Assembly: GCF_003576455.2 (NCBI RefSeq)
Contig: NZ_CP032869.1
Span: 4,278,001 to 4,342,000 of the forward strand
From: Mucilaginibacter celer
GTDB lineage: Bacteria; Bacteroidota; Bacteroidia; Sphingobacteriales; Sphingobacteriaceae
Length of the DNA: 64,000 nucleotides
Direction of reading: 5' to 3'
The translations under genes and the position numbers were made by a program. Positions 1 to 7,848 of the stretch are shown piece after piece. Every line of letters starts with the position of its first letter. Within the stretch, counting starts at the first letter, position 1. The notes under the pieces were generated by a model. It saw only the letters and a program-made list of their open reading frames with translations, was not told the DNA's origin and ran no database searches.

Positions 1-410
1 CCGCTGATGAAATTAACCCCGCACTCACCCGGCACAAGGTTAAAGAAGCCGTAATGATTTTACTGGAAACTAATCCTGAACTAAAAAACGTCCTGTTTGA
101 TTTCGGAGAACCCGGTAAAATTGACCTGGAGGCCTTCATGAGCAAAAACTATCGGTTTAATGTTGATATCAGTCGTTTTGCTTACTTAACCGGTCGAAGT
201 CTGGCAACATTTAAGCGCGATTTTGAACGAATCTTCAACACCTCCCCCAACCGCTGGATCCAAACCCAGCGCTTAAAAGATGCTTATTATCTGCTAAAAG
301 AAAAAGGAGAAAAAGTATCGGATGTTTATATGGATGTAGGTTTTAAAGACCTTTCCCACTTTTCATTCGCCTTTAAAAAAGCTTACGGGGTAGCGCCGTC
401 GGCAGTTTAG
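1..410 (+). CDS. AraC-family transcriptional regulator, C-terminal part (5' end outside window)
   Basis: The frame is open from base 3 with no start before the window edge (first Met codon at 54), so only the C-terminal part is present. The last ~85 residues look like the double helix-turn-helix DNA-binding domain of AraC/XylS regulators. The first helix pair contains YLTGRSLATFKRDF. The second contains the family signature, here VYMDVGFKDLSHFSFAFKK, and the protein ends soon after GVAPSAV. AraC proteins bind promoter DNA as activators or repressors; the effector domain lies outside the window, so the inducer cannot be inferred. The fold assignment is firm and the target is unknown. Confidence 0.85.
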   Translation, partial: ADEINPALTRHKVKEAVMILLETNPELKNVLFDFGEPGKIDLEAFMSKNYRFNVDISRFAYLTGRSLATFKRDFERIFNTSPNRWIQTQRLKDAYYLLKEKGEKVSDVYMDVGFKDLSHFSFAFKKAYGVAPSAV

Positions 411-517
411 CGGCAGAAGAAGCAGTCTTAGGGTGTAAAAAAATCAAGTTACTTATTATACTGTTTTTTGTTGGATTTTCGATCCATAATCTCTATCTTT
501 AATTCAACCTGAACATT

Positions 518-889
518 ATGAAGAGTTTCGACCTACAACCTCAAAGCATCATAGAATTTACGTTAGTTATACTAATGTTTTCATTCATTATCTTGTTGTT
601 TAAAAACCGCTCAAATAGCGGAAAAGGCATCAGTGATAGACTAATACAATTTACCTGCATTTCCTTAGTCATACCGTGTATCATAATTTTAGGAATGGAG
701 AATATCTTAAAAGGAGATACTATTGCCACCCTACTTGGAGGTATTTGTGGTTATGTTTTATCTGCTTTGAGCAAAGGTAAAAATGACGACAAAGATGCAA
801 CTAAAGGGAAAAGCAATATCGGTACAGCATCCAAAAGTCCAGACAAAAATAAGAATGAAGGTAAAATTGAAAATACCCCCACTCCTTAA
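518..889 (+). CDS. small membrane protein of unknown function
   Basis: I do not recognise this 123-residue protein. It has hydrophobic segments at about residues 10-29, 44-58 and 66-83. A hydrophilic tail rich in Lys, Asp, Asn and Ser follows, ending ENTPTP. The likely topology is two or three membrane helices with a charged cytoplasmic tail. A box TATCTTTA at 494-501, one mismatch from the Bacteroidota -7 consensus TAnnTTTG, lies 16 bp before the ATG and supports this start. The gene stands alone between the AraC-type gene and the convergent ychF. Confidence 0.6.
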   Translation: MKSFDLQPQSIIEFTLVILMFSFIILLFKNRSNSGKGISDRLIQFTCISLVIPCIIILGMENILKGDTIATLLGGICGYVLSALSKGKNDDKDATKGKSNIGTASKSPDKNKNEGKIENTPTP

Positions 890-968
890 ATTAATTTCAA
901 TCCTTTAAACAACTATATAATTCGCACAAAATTACTCATGCGAATTATGTTATATATTTAACACCAAA

Positions 969-2072
969 TTACACGTTAAACCTGAAGTGCATAATGTCGC
1001 CATCCTGCACAATATAGGTTTTACCTTCAACGCCAAGCTTGCCGTTTTCTTTTATGGTAGCTTCATTACCGTTAAATTTCACAAAATCATCGTATTTAAT
1101 TACCTCGGCGCGGATAAAGCCTTTTTCAAAATCGGTATGGATCACACCGGCAGCTTGTGGCGCGGTAAAGCCCTGGGTAATAGTCCAGGCACGTACTTCC
1201 TGCACACCTGCGGTAAAGTAAGTGGCCAGGTTCAATAACCTGTAGGCTGCTTTGATTAATTTATTAACACCCGATTCGGCAAGACCTAAGTCATCCAGAA
1301 ACATCTGGCGCTCTTCGTAGGTTTCCAGCTGCGAAATTTCAGATTCAATCTGGGCTGAAATGATCAATACTTCTGCGTTTTCTTCTTTTACAACTTCTTT
1401 TACTCTTTCAACATAAGCATTGCCGGTATTTACCGAGCCTTCATCAACGTTACAAACGTAAAGTACCGGTTTGGCGGTAAGCAACCAAAGGTCGGCTACG
1501 TATTCTTTATCCTCTTCTTCAACAGGTGCAGTACGGGCCGATTTACCAGCAAGCATGTGGTTTTTATATACGGTTAAAACATCAAAGGTTTTTTTAGCCT
1601 CTTTGTCACCACCGGTTTTTGCCATCTTTTCAACTTTCTGGATCTTTTTCTCTATCGATTCCAAATCTTTCAGTTGCAATTCGGTATCGATGATCTCTTT
1701 ATCGCGGATCGGATCAACCGAGCCATCAACGTGGATCACATTATCATTATCAAAGCAACGTAATACGTGGATTATAGCGTTAGTAGCGCGGATGTTACCC
1801 AAAAACTGGTTACCCAAACCCTCACCTTTGCTGGCACCTTTAACCAGGCCGGCAATATCCACAATCTCGATAGTGTTGGGCACTATGCTTTTAGGGTTAA
1901 CTATTTCGGTAAGTTTGGTTAAGCGCTCATCAGGCACGGTAATTACGCCTACGTTTGGCTCAATAGTACAAAACGGAAAGTTAGCCGCCTGTGCTTTAGC
2001 GTTTGATAAGCAATTAAAAAGTGTTGATTTACCTACGTTTGGCAAACCTACTATCCCACATTGTAAACCCAT
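969..2072 (-). CDS. ychF: redox-regulated ATPase YchF (Obg-related)
   Basis: YchF/OLA1 proteins are P-loop NTPases that bind ribosomes and prefer ATP over GTP. The 367-residue length is normal for bacteria. Visible motifs are the G1 loop GLPNVGKS at residues 9-16, the G3 region DIAGLVKGAS, the altered G4 NVDE in place of NKxD, and a C-terminal TGS domain ending HFRFNV, typical of the family. The frame extends 23 codons upstream, but those only translate a 9-bp tandem repeat (NQPNQLNQLNQ), so I start at MGLQCGIVG. A minus-strand -7 box (TATCTTTG) lies at 2198-2205, giving a leader that contains the repeat. Divergent from mgtE. Confidence 0.96.
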   Translation of the reverse strand: MGLQCGIVGLPNVGKSTLFNCLSNAKAQAANFPFCTIEPNVGVITVPDERLTKLTEIVNPKSIVPNTIEIVDIAGLVKGASKGEGLGNQFLGNIRATNAIIHVLRCFDNDNVIHVDGSVDPIRDKEIIDTELQLKDLESIEKKIQKVEKMAKTGGDKEAKKTFDVLTVYKNHMLAGKSARTAPVEEEDKEYVADLWLLTAKPVLYVCNVDEGSVNTGNAYVERVKEVVKEENAEVLIISAQIESEISQLETYEERQMFLDDLGLAESGVNKLIKAAYRLLNLATYFTAGVQEVRAWTITQGFTAPQAAGVIHTDFEKGFIRAEVIKYDDFVKFNGNEATIKENGKLGVEGKTYIVQDGDIMHFRFNV

Positions 2073-2080
2073 TTTTTGTA

Positions 2081-2182
2081 GTTGATTAAGTTGATTGAGT
2101 TGATTAGGTTGATTGGTTTTAAAGCTGATTAAAGCAGGCATAAATCCAACCTAATCAACCACTCACCTTATCAACTACTCAC
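2081..2182. repeat. palindrome built from 9-bp words upstream of ychF
   Basis: Four tandem copies of a TTGATTRRG-like word (2081-2118) are followed 28 bp later by reverse-complement words (CCTAATCAACC, TTATCAACTAC; 2146-2182). GTTGATTAGGTT can pair with AACCTAATCAAC. The structure lies in the ychF leader and abuts its start codon. It has the same design as several other intergenic repeats in the window. Confidence 0.75.
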
Positions 2183-2197
2183 CCCCAAATTTGGCTG

Positions 2198-2205
2198 CAA
2201 AGATA
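2198..2205 (-). promoter_or_regulatory. -7 box of the ychF promoter
   Basis: Minus strand reads TATCTTTG, an exact match to TAnnTTTG of Bacteroidota housekeeping promoters. No clear TTTG -33 element was found at the usual spacing. Transcription would begin about 120 bp before the ychF start. Confidence 0.5.
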
Positions 2206-2307
2206 ACAGAAAATTTTGCCTTATAATTTGAAAAAATAAACGACTTTTGCGCACGAAAAAAGAAGCTAAAATATTTTAACACCGATGTAAAAAAGGAGGG
2301 CCTATAT

Positions 2308-3678
2308 ATGGAAGAAATGGTTGAGCAAGTAGAATTGTTGCTGGAAAAACAAGACGACACCCAATTACAGGAATATTTGAACAACCTCAACATATCGGAT
2401 GTTGAAGAACTGATTGGCGAACTTCCTGAACATGGCCCCAAATTTATCGAAACCCTTTCGCTTAACCGTTCGGTTAATGTGTTCCGGATCCTCGAATTTC
2501 CGGTACAGGAGCGTATCATCAAAAAACTATCGGCCCAAACATTAGAGGATCTTATTAACGAGCTGCCTCCCGATGACCGCACAGCACTTTTCAGCGAACT
2601 GCATGGTGATGCTGTTCAAAAACTTATCCAGAAACTCTCGCGCGAAAACCGCGAGGAAGCTCTGAAGCTTTTAGGTTACGAAGAAGAAAGTGTTGGCCGG
2701 TTGATGACGCCGGATTATATCGCCGTTAAACGTACCTGGGATGTAAGCCGCGTACTTTCGCATATCCGCCGCTACGGCAAAAACTCCGAAACCATTGATG
2801 TTATTTATGTGATTGACGAGCACGGCGTACTGTTAGATGATATCCGGATTCGCGAGATCCTATTGGTAAAACCCGAAACCAAGGTAAGCGAGCTGATGGA
2901 CGGACGCCTGATTTCCCTCAGCGCAAGCGATCCGCAGGAAGAAGCCATCAACATTTTCAGGATGAACAACCGTACCGCCCTCCCTGTAGTTGATAACAGT
3001 GATGTATTGCTGGGTATTGTAACCGTTGATGATATCCTCTGGATAGCCAACGAAGAATACACCGAAGACATCCAGAAAATTGGTGGTACAGAAGCATTAG
3101 ATGAACCCTACCTGGATATCAACCTGTTTAAACTGGTAAAAAAACGCGTAGGCTGGCTCATCATTTTATTTTTGGGTGAGATGCTTACTGCCACAGCCAT
3201 GGGTTATTTTGGCGATGAAATATCAAAAGTAGTGGTGCTGGCCTATTTTATTCCGTTGATTATCTCCAGCGGGGGCAACAGCGGCTCGCAGGCCTCCACG
3301 CTTATTATACAGGCCATGGCCCTTGGTGAAGTAACTATAACCGATTGGTGGCGGGTTATGCGCCGCGAGTTGCTTTCGGGCCTGATGCTTGGCGTATGCC
3401 TGGGCGTAATAGGCTTTTTACGCATAGCTGCCTGGAGCATGTTCAGCACTATTTACGGGCCGCATTGGATGCTGGTAGGTTTTACGGTTGGAGCATCGCT
3501 TATAGGTATTGTTTTATGGGGATCGCTATCCGGCTCGATGCTGCCGTTATTATTGAAAAGGCTTGGTGCCGACCCTGCCACTTCATCAGCCCCCTTTGTA
3601 GCCACCCTGGTTGACGTTACCGGTTTGATTATCTATTTTACCATCGCGGTAATATTTATGCATGGGATACTTTTATAA
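2308..3678 (+). CDS. mgtE: magnesium transporter MgtE
   Basis: MgtE is a homodimeric Mg2+-gated channel of the inner membrane. The 456 residues show the family layout. An N-terminal helical superhelix of about 130 residues includes INELPPDDRTALFSEL. It is followed by a CBS pair with RLMTPDYIAV and LLGIVTVDDILW, then a C-terminal pore of about five membrane helices. The conserved GGNSGSQAST segment is present at the start of the pore region. Unusually for this window, the ATG follows a strong purine-rich Shine-Dalgarno-like AAGGAGGG at about 2293-2300. No Mg2+ riboswitch is apparent in the short leader; in the family, gating is controlled by Mg2+ binding to the cytosolic domains. A terminator follows at 3703. 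Confidence 0.96.
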   Translation: MEEMVEQVELLLEKQDDTQLQEYLNNLNISDVEELIGELPEHGPKFIETLSLNRSVNVFRILEFPVQERIIKKLSAQTLEDLINELPPDDRTALFSELHGDAVQKLIQKLSRENREEALKLLGYEEESVGRLMTPDYIAVKRTWDVSRVLSHIRRYGKNSETIDVIYVIDEHGVLLDDIRIREILLVKPETKVSELMDGRLISLSASDPQEEAINIFRMNNRTALPVVDNSDVLLGIVTVDDILWIANEEYTEDIQKIGGTEALDEPYLDINLFKLVKKRVGWLIILFLGEMLTATAMGYFGDEISKVVVLAYFIPLIISSGGNSGSQASTLIIQAMALGEVTITDWWRVMRRELLSGLMLGVCLGVIGFLRIAAWSMFSTIYGPHWMLVGFTVGASLIGIVLWGSLSGSMLPLLLKRLGADPATSSAPFVATLVDVTGLIIYFTIAVIFMHGILL

Positions 3679-3702
3679 AGCCCCGCAAAAAATCATCATA
3701 AA

Positions 3703-3734
3703 AAAGCCCCGCTATCTTTCGATAACGGGGCTTT
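3703..3734. terminator. bidirectional terminator between mgtE and the PUR-domain gene
   Basis: AAAGCCCCGCTATC and GATAACGGGGCTTT form a 14-bp stem with one mismatch and a 4-nt loop. A-rich DNA precedes it and T-rich DNA follows, so it can act on both convergent genes. Confidence 0.85.
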
Positions 3735-3763
3735 GTATTTTAGTTTGGTTTTGTTTGTTTTTG

Positions 3764-4096
3764 TTAGATCTCGAACGAGAAATCTTCATCGGCCGATGCA
3801 CGGGCAATTTCAGGATTTTCGTTGTATTCGTAGCGTTTTTCAACTACTTCCTGGTTCGATTTGATATAGTCGATAGTATCTTTTAAACCTTCGGCAAATT
3901 TTTCGAAATCTTCTTTGTATAAAAAGATCTTATGTTTTACAAACACACCGTCTTCCAAACGCTTTTTGCTCTCTGTAATAGTAACATAGTAATCGTTTGA
4001 ACGGGTTGCTTTTACATCAAAAAAATAAGTCCGCTTCCCAGCCCTCACTTTCTTCGAATAAACCTCTTCACGCTCTCTATTGTCAAAATCTCCCAT
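3764..4096 (-). CDS. PUR-family (DUF3276) nucleic-acid-binding protein
   Basis: This 110-residue protein matches the bacterial PUR-alpha-like family (DUF3276) typical of Bacteroidota and spirochaetes. The single PUR repeat is visible from VYSKKVRAGKRTYFFDVK through the middle to the acidic C-terminus. Structural work on the Borrelia homologue shows single-stranded nucleic acid binding; the role here is inferred. The PUR repeat fills nearly all of the chain, as in other bacterial members. It is monocistronic, ends convergently with mgtE at a shared terminator, and has an AT-rich upstream region of about 130 bp. Confidence 0.88.
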   Translation of the reverse strand: MGDFDNREREEVYSKKVRAGKRTYFFDVKATRSNDYYVTITESKKRLEDGVFVKHKIFLYKEDFEKFAEGLKDTIDYIKSNQEVVEKRYEYNENPEIARASADEDFSFEI

Positions 4097-4229
4097 ATAT
4101 ATTTACCTGTAATTAGTTTTGGTTGGCATAAATATAAATAAATTTTCAAAGTGCAAGTATTTTATTCGTTTTTATTAAGGTTTTTGAAACAAAAGTGTCA
4201 TTTTTTTGTATAGGTGGGCATAATATGCC

Positions 4230-6017
4230 TCAGGCATCTTGTTCCTCTTCCAGTAGTTGCTTTTCGTAAAGCTCAAAATAGGTGCCTTTAAGCTGCATCA
4301 GGTAGTCGTGATTGCCCTGCTCAACTATTTGGCCGTTATCCATTACCAATATTTTATCGGCATTTTTTATGGTGGAGATGCGGTGGGCTATAATAATACT
4401 TGTTTTACCCTGCATCACGCGGCCAAGATTGCTCAAAATCTCTTCCTCGGTACGGGTATCAACTGCCGACAGGCAATCATCAAAAATCAAGATCTGAGGA
4501 TGTTTAAATATTGCCCTGGCTATAGATACACGCTGCTTTTGCCCACCCGATAAGGTTACACCACGCTCACCAATCAGGGTGGTAAAGCCCTGTTCCAGTT
4601 CGATGATATTATTATACACCGCTGCATCTTTAGCGGCCTGCTCCACAACCGGCATATCCAGCATATCGGCGCTAAAAGCTATGTTATTGGCTATGGTATC
4701 CGAAAACAGGAAAACCTCCTGCGGCACAAAGCCTATCTGCGAGCGGTAGTTTTCGAGCGGAAGCGTATTTACAGGGCGGTAATCTATCAGCACTTGTCCA
4801 CCAGTGGTGTCATACATCCGCATTACCAGGTTGGCAATGGTTGATTTGCCCGAACCTGTACGCCCTATAATAGCCAGCATCTGCCCAGGTTCCACGGTAA
4901 AGGAAACATCTTTTAGGGCTTCAATACCTGTATCGGGATAAGTGAATGAAACATGCTCGAACCGGATATGGCCGCTTAACTGGTGTTTTTCGCCCGCGGG
5001 CGAGATAATTTCAGGCTCGGTATGCAAAAACTCATTAATGCGTTTTTGCGATGCCGCCGCCCGCTGCACCAGCGAAGTTACCCAGCCCAGTGAAATAACC
5101 GGGAACGAGAGCATATTAAGGTAAACAATAAACTCGGCAATATTACCGGCGGTGATATTACCTTTTATAACCTCTACCCCACCCACATAAACGGTGATCA
5201 CATTGGCCAACCCCACCAAAAACAACATGGTTGGAAAAAACAAAGCCTGCACCTTAGCCAATGCCATCGAATGCACTTTATAATCTTCGCTCTCTTTGGC
5301 GAAATTTTGACGTACATAAGCTTCGCGTACGTATGATTTGATAACCCTGATGCCCGAAAAGTTTTCCTGTACAAAGCTGGATAAGCCCGAAAGCCGCTCC
5401 TGGATCTGTTCGCTGCGGTGGTTAATGATGCTGTTTACGTAGTAGATAACCCCGGCAAGGATGGGCAATGGTAACACCGAAAATATGGCCAGCTGCACAT
5501 TAACCGTAAGCATGGCATATATAACCATAATAAACAGTACCACGGTATTGATGGAGTACATAATACCCGGCCCAAGGTACATACGCACACGGCTTACATC
5601 CTCAGTTACACGGTTCATTAAATCGCCGGTGTTATGGCGGCGGTAAAAGGCGAGCGATAGTTTCTGGTAGTGACTGTATATTTCGTTTTTTTGATCGTAC
5701 TCAATATGGCGCGACATCAGGATGATAGTTTGCCGCATAAAAAACAGGAACAGCCCCCGCAGCAGGGCCAACACCAATACCAGCGTGCCAAACAAAAACA
5801 AACTGGTGCCAAAAATATCATAAATAAAGCTTTGCCTGTTAAAGCCGGCAAAAAGCTGGTAAGCGCCAATATTTTCGGTAACCAGATCGAACGCAACACG
5901 GATAACCTGTGCGGGCAGTACGCCAAACACGTTGGAGATAATTACAAACAGTACGCCGGGTATTAACCGCCAACGGTATTTGTAAAAGAATTTATTGAGG
6001 TACGCGAGGTCTTTCAT
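4230..6017 (-). CDS. ABC transporter, exporter type (transmembrane and ATPase domains fused)
   Basis: A half-transporter of the MsbA/MdlB type that would act as a dimer in the inner membrane to export lipid, peptide or drug. The first ~330 residues form six membrane helices, including the coupling region QERLSGLSSFVQENFSG. The nucleotide-binding domain has Walker A GRTGSGKST, signature LSGGQKQR, Walker B ILIFDD and the switch His in IIAHR. The residue after Walker B is Asp (FDDCLSAVD) rather than the usual catalytic Glu, as in degenerate sites of heterodimeric exporters, though no partner gene is adjacent. I start at MKDLAYLNKFF; the 21 upstream codons translate a GTCGGAAGTC repeat. Confidence 0.9.
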   Translation of the reverse strand: MKDLAYLNKFFYKYRWRLIPGVLFVIISNVFGVLPAQVIRVAFDLVTENIGAYQLFAGFNRQSFIYDIFGTSLFLFGTLVLVLALLRGLFLFFMRQTIILMSRHIEYDQKNEIYSHYQKLSLAFYRRHNTGDLMNRVTEDVSRVRMYLGPGIMYSINTVVLFIMVIYAMLTVNVQLAIFSVLPLPILAGVIYYVNSIINHRSEQIQERLSGLSSFVQENFSGIRVIKSYVREAYVRQNFAKESEDYKVHSMALAKVQALFFPTMLFLVGLANVITVYVGGVEVIKGNITAGNIAEFIVYLNMLSFPVISLGWVTSLVQRAAASQKRINEFLHTEPEIISPAGEKHQLSGHIRFEHVSFTYPDTGIEALKDVSFTVEPGQMLAIIGRTGSGKSTIANLVMRMYDTTGGQVLIDYRPVNTLPLENYRSQIGFVPQEVFLFSDTIANNIAFSADMLDMPVVEQAAKDAAVYNNIIELEQGFTTLIGERGVTLSGGQKQRVSIARAIFKHPQILIFDDCLSAVDTRTEEEILSNLGRVMQGKTSIIIAHRISTIKNADKILVMDNGQIVEQGNHDYLMQLKGTYFELYEKQLLEEEQDA

Positions 6018-6026
6018 GTATGTTTT

Positions 6027-6061
6027 AGTCCGAAAGTCGGGTAAGTCCGGAAGTCGGAAAG
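6027..6061. repeat. AAGTCGG-word tandem repeat upstream of the ABC exporter
   Basis: Imperfect copies of the word AAGTCGG/AAGTCCGG lie directly upstream of the exporter start. The same word reappears inside valS at 33223-33291. Confidence 0.6.
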
Positions 6062-6178
6062 ACCTGACATGGATAATCAAAAGTATTAAAAATTGGGCAG
6101 AGTGGTTGCGGGGAAAAGTCGGGAGGATGTAAGAATGTTACAATGTTGCGGCTGGGGTTTAATCAGCGTAACTTACCG

Positions 6179-6362
6179 GTGTTCCAATTTTAAAGGTGGA
6201 ACACTTTATACTTTTTCACAAAATGGAACACCTGGTAATCAAGTACTTATAATTCAACAAAAAGGTCTCTTTTGCAAATTGGAACACCTTGCATCTGATA
6301 ATCAAGTATTTACATTTTTCAAAAACAAAAAGTGGAACACCCGTTTTTTAAAAGTGGAACAC
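6179..6362. mobile_element. 184-bp miniature element with GTGTTCCA ends and internal TGGAACAC repeats
   Basis: The ends are inverted repeats matching at 15 of 16 positions: GTGTTCCAATTTTAAA at 6179-6194 and TTTAAAAGTGGAACAC at 6347-6362. Between them TGGAACAC recurs at 6197, 6224, 6280 and 6333; two copies are followed by TAATCAAGTAnTTA. There is no coding capacity and I see no clear target duplication. Several internal repeats near both ends resemble IS21-family termini, so this may be a non-autonomous derivative. That affiliation is inference; the inverted-repeat structure is seen directly. The rest of the 6018-6399 gap holds only the short repeat at 6027. Confidence 0.65.
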
Positions 6363-6399
6363 TGACATCATTCTGTCACTAAATACTCCAAAAGCCCGT

Positions 6400-6708
6400 T
6401 TAATAATACGTTTCGGTTGATGCCACTAACGACAGCAGTTCCAGTTCGGGCTCAACTTCCAGGCCGCTGGCATGAAGCTCATCGGCAAATTTCTTGAACG
6501 ATTGGAGACTGGTAAGTACGTTATGAGCTTCTTCGCTTTCGCATTGGTCAAAGTGCATAAAGGTTTTACCGTCGGGCAGCAGCCAGGCGCCGTATTTTAT
6601 GCCGGGGTGGTTTAGGGTTTTTAGTTCGGCTACTATGCCGGCAATGTTTTGCTGGTTGATGGGGGCGTATTGGGCGGTGGTGGTGTATTGTACGCGGATT
6701 ACTTTCAT
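6400..6708 (-). CDS. small protein, possible dimeric alpha/beta-barrel (ABM-like) fold
   Basis: A 102-residue soluble protein beginning MKVIRVQYTT. It alternates predicted strands and helices in the pattern of antibiotic-biosynthesis-monooxygenase-like ferredoxin folds: a strand, a helix around IAGIVAELKTL, strands around YGAWLLPDGKTFMHF, then a helix through LQSFKKFADELHAS. No catalytic residue can be named. It is alone on its strand between the miniature element and the RES toxin gene. The family call is tentative and rests on pattern and size only. Confidence 0.55.
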   Translation of the reverse strand: MKVIRVQYTTTAQYAPINQQNIAGIVAELKTLNHPGIKYGAWLLPDGKTFMHFDQCESEEAHNVLTSLQSFKKFADELHASGLEVEPELELLSLVASTETYY

Positions 6709-6742
6709 AATGCAGGTTTTTGTTATCTAAAGATAAAAACAA

Positions 6743-7201
6743 CTATCTTTTTATCAACCGCTTATCAAAAGTAAAAGGTTGCAATTCTCCTATCTTTAGT
6801 TGGGTAGCATCGGAATGCAACGGATTTATCAGCACATTCTTTGCCAACGGATCAATCACACTTGGAATATAAAGCAGCAATGCGCTTTTTGAAGCCAGCC
6901 AGGCATTACCAATTTGTTTTAAAATTGCCGGGGCGGGATAATTGTTCCATCCGGCGGGTAATTCGGCAATCGCCAGTTCTTCACTGATTACATCATCGGG
7001 CACAACAATACTCATAATCATTAAATCATTATGAATTTCTTCGGGCTGCAGGTGCACCAAAACTTCAAGAATTGCTGTTGATGAATTGACAGACGAATAA
7101 ATAACCGGAACATGATCATGCCACCGCGCAGCCGATAACAATCCTCCCCTGCCCGAAAGATCTTGCGCGTACTTTTCTCTCGTAATTCGGTACAGGATCA
7201 T
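6743..7201 (-). CDS. RES-domain toxin of a RES/Xre toxin-antitoxin pair
   Basis: RES toxins are NAD+-degrading enzymes with an ADP-ribosyltransferase-like fold and stop growth when freed from antitoxin. This 152-residue protein has the domain over nearly its whole length. The likely active-site residues are Arg26 (ARWH), Tyr35 (VIYSS) and Glu46 (AILEVL), spaced much like Arg31-Tyr41-Glu52 of the Pseudomonas putida toxin. The start codon overlaps the antitoxin stop as ATGA (7198-7201), so translation is probably coupled, in the antitoxin-first order usual for this family. The three-residue assignment is mine by eye. The gene appears intact. Confidence 0.9.
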   Translation of the reverse strand: MILYRITREKYAQDLSGRGGLLSAARWHDHVPVIYSSVNSSTAILEVLVHLQPEEIHNDLMIMSIVVPDDVISEELAIAELPAGWNNYPAPAILKQIGNAWLASKSALLLYIPSVIDPLAKNVLINPLHSDATQLKIGELQPFTFDKRLIKR

Positions 7202-7683
7202 GAATAAAAGCCGTATTCAATTTGCGCAAGCAGGTCGTCAACCATTCTTAAACCCTCGCCTGTATCCAGCAAATCAATGGGTTGCTTATCTCCGAGGGCC
7301 ATATTTGGGCGCATCAGCCATTTAGTAACAGTTTCCGCATCTCCCAAAATATCCAATGCCCTAACGTAGATACGGGTAAACTCATAAAGAAAGTTTGATT
7401 GCTCGGGCGATAGCCTGTCGTCCTTTTCGTAACGGTTAAGCTGACGGGTGCTGATATGGAGGATATTGGAAAGTTGAGTTTTGGAAACGCCCGTTTTTTC
7501 TAAAACATTATCGATAGCTTGTTTGGGGAGTCCGTCTCGGATATGGTCGATTATATCACCATCTCCGGAAACGACTTCACTTCCCGAAAAGAAGAATGGA
7601 ATAATACTTTCTTCAGCCGGCTTCTTAACAGCAAGATCGGCTATATTCAATTTTCGGGAATGAAACACAGACTTCATGTCCAC
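7198..7683 (-). CDS. Xre/MbcA/ParS-family antitoxin
   Basis: This 161-residue protein is the antitoxin partner of the RES toxin. Residues ~55-90 form an Xre-like helix-turn-helix (SKTQLSNILHISTRQLNRYE). The C-terminus is the MbcA/ParS toxin-binding domain (DUF2384), with ALDILGDAETVTKWLMRPN and a closing region DLLAQIEYGFYS. Antitoxins of this family block the toxin active site and repress their own promoter. A palindrome, AGGACAAATGTCCT at 7691-7704, lies 7 bp before the start and fits such an operator. Upstream lie about 165 bp of unexplained DNA and the TOPRIM-like gene on the same strand. Confidence 0.9.
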   Translation of the reverse strand: MDMKSVFHSRKLNIADLAVKKPAEESIIPFFFSGSEVVSGDGDIIDHIRDGLPKQAIDNVLEKTGVSKTQLSNILHISTRQLNRYEKDDRLSPEQSNFLYEFTRIYVRALDILGDAETVTKWLMRPNMALGDKQPIDLLDTGEGLRMVDDLLAQIEYGFYS

Positions 7684-7690
7684 TAATATA

Positions 7691-7704
7691 AGGACAAATG
7701 TCCT
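7691..7704. promoter_or_regulatory. candidate operator of the RES/Xre operon
   Basis: AGGACA-AA-TGTCCT is a 6-bp inverted repeat with a 2-bp spacer, 7 bp upstream of the antitoxin start. On the minus strand it overlaps GACATTTG, one mismatch from the -7 consensus. A bound antitoxin could therefore block RNA polymerase. Function is inferred from position. Confidence 0.5.
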
Positions 7705-7848
7705 GATTTAAAAATAAAGAATTTCCTCGCTTGTGGCCTGCATTCAGGTCTATACAAGCTATCCCGTCCGCATAACTTGGCATAGTGACCATAAAAGGAC
7801 GCTTGCGGTAGCAGGAGAGCAGCCGACTCAAAAAAATTTGGATTACGG

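Noticed and set aside
1471..2085. 204-codon plus-strand frame antisense to ychF
   Set aside because: It is a shadow of the well-conserved ychF on the other strand, with Ser-rich, low-information sequence.
2206..2307. Mg2+-sensing riboswitch upstream of mgtE
   Set aside because: The leader is too short and AT-rich and shows no M-box-like helices; only a strong ribosome-binding site is visible.
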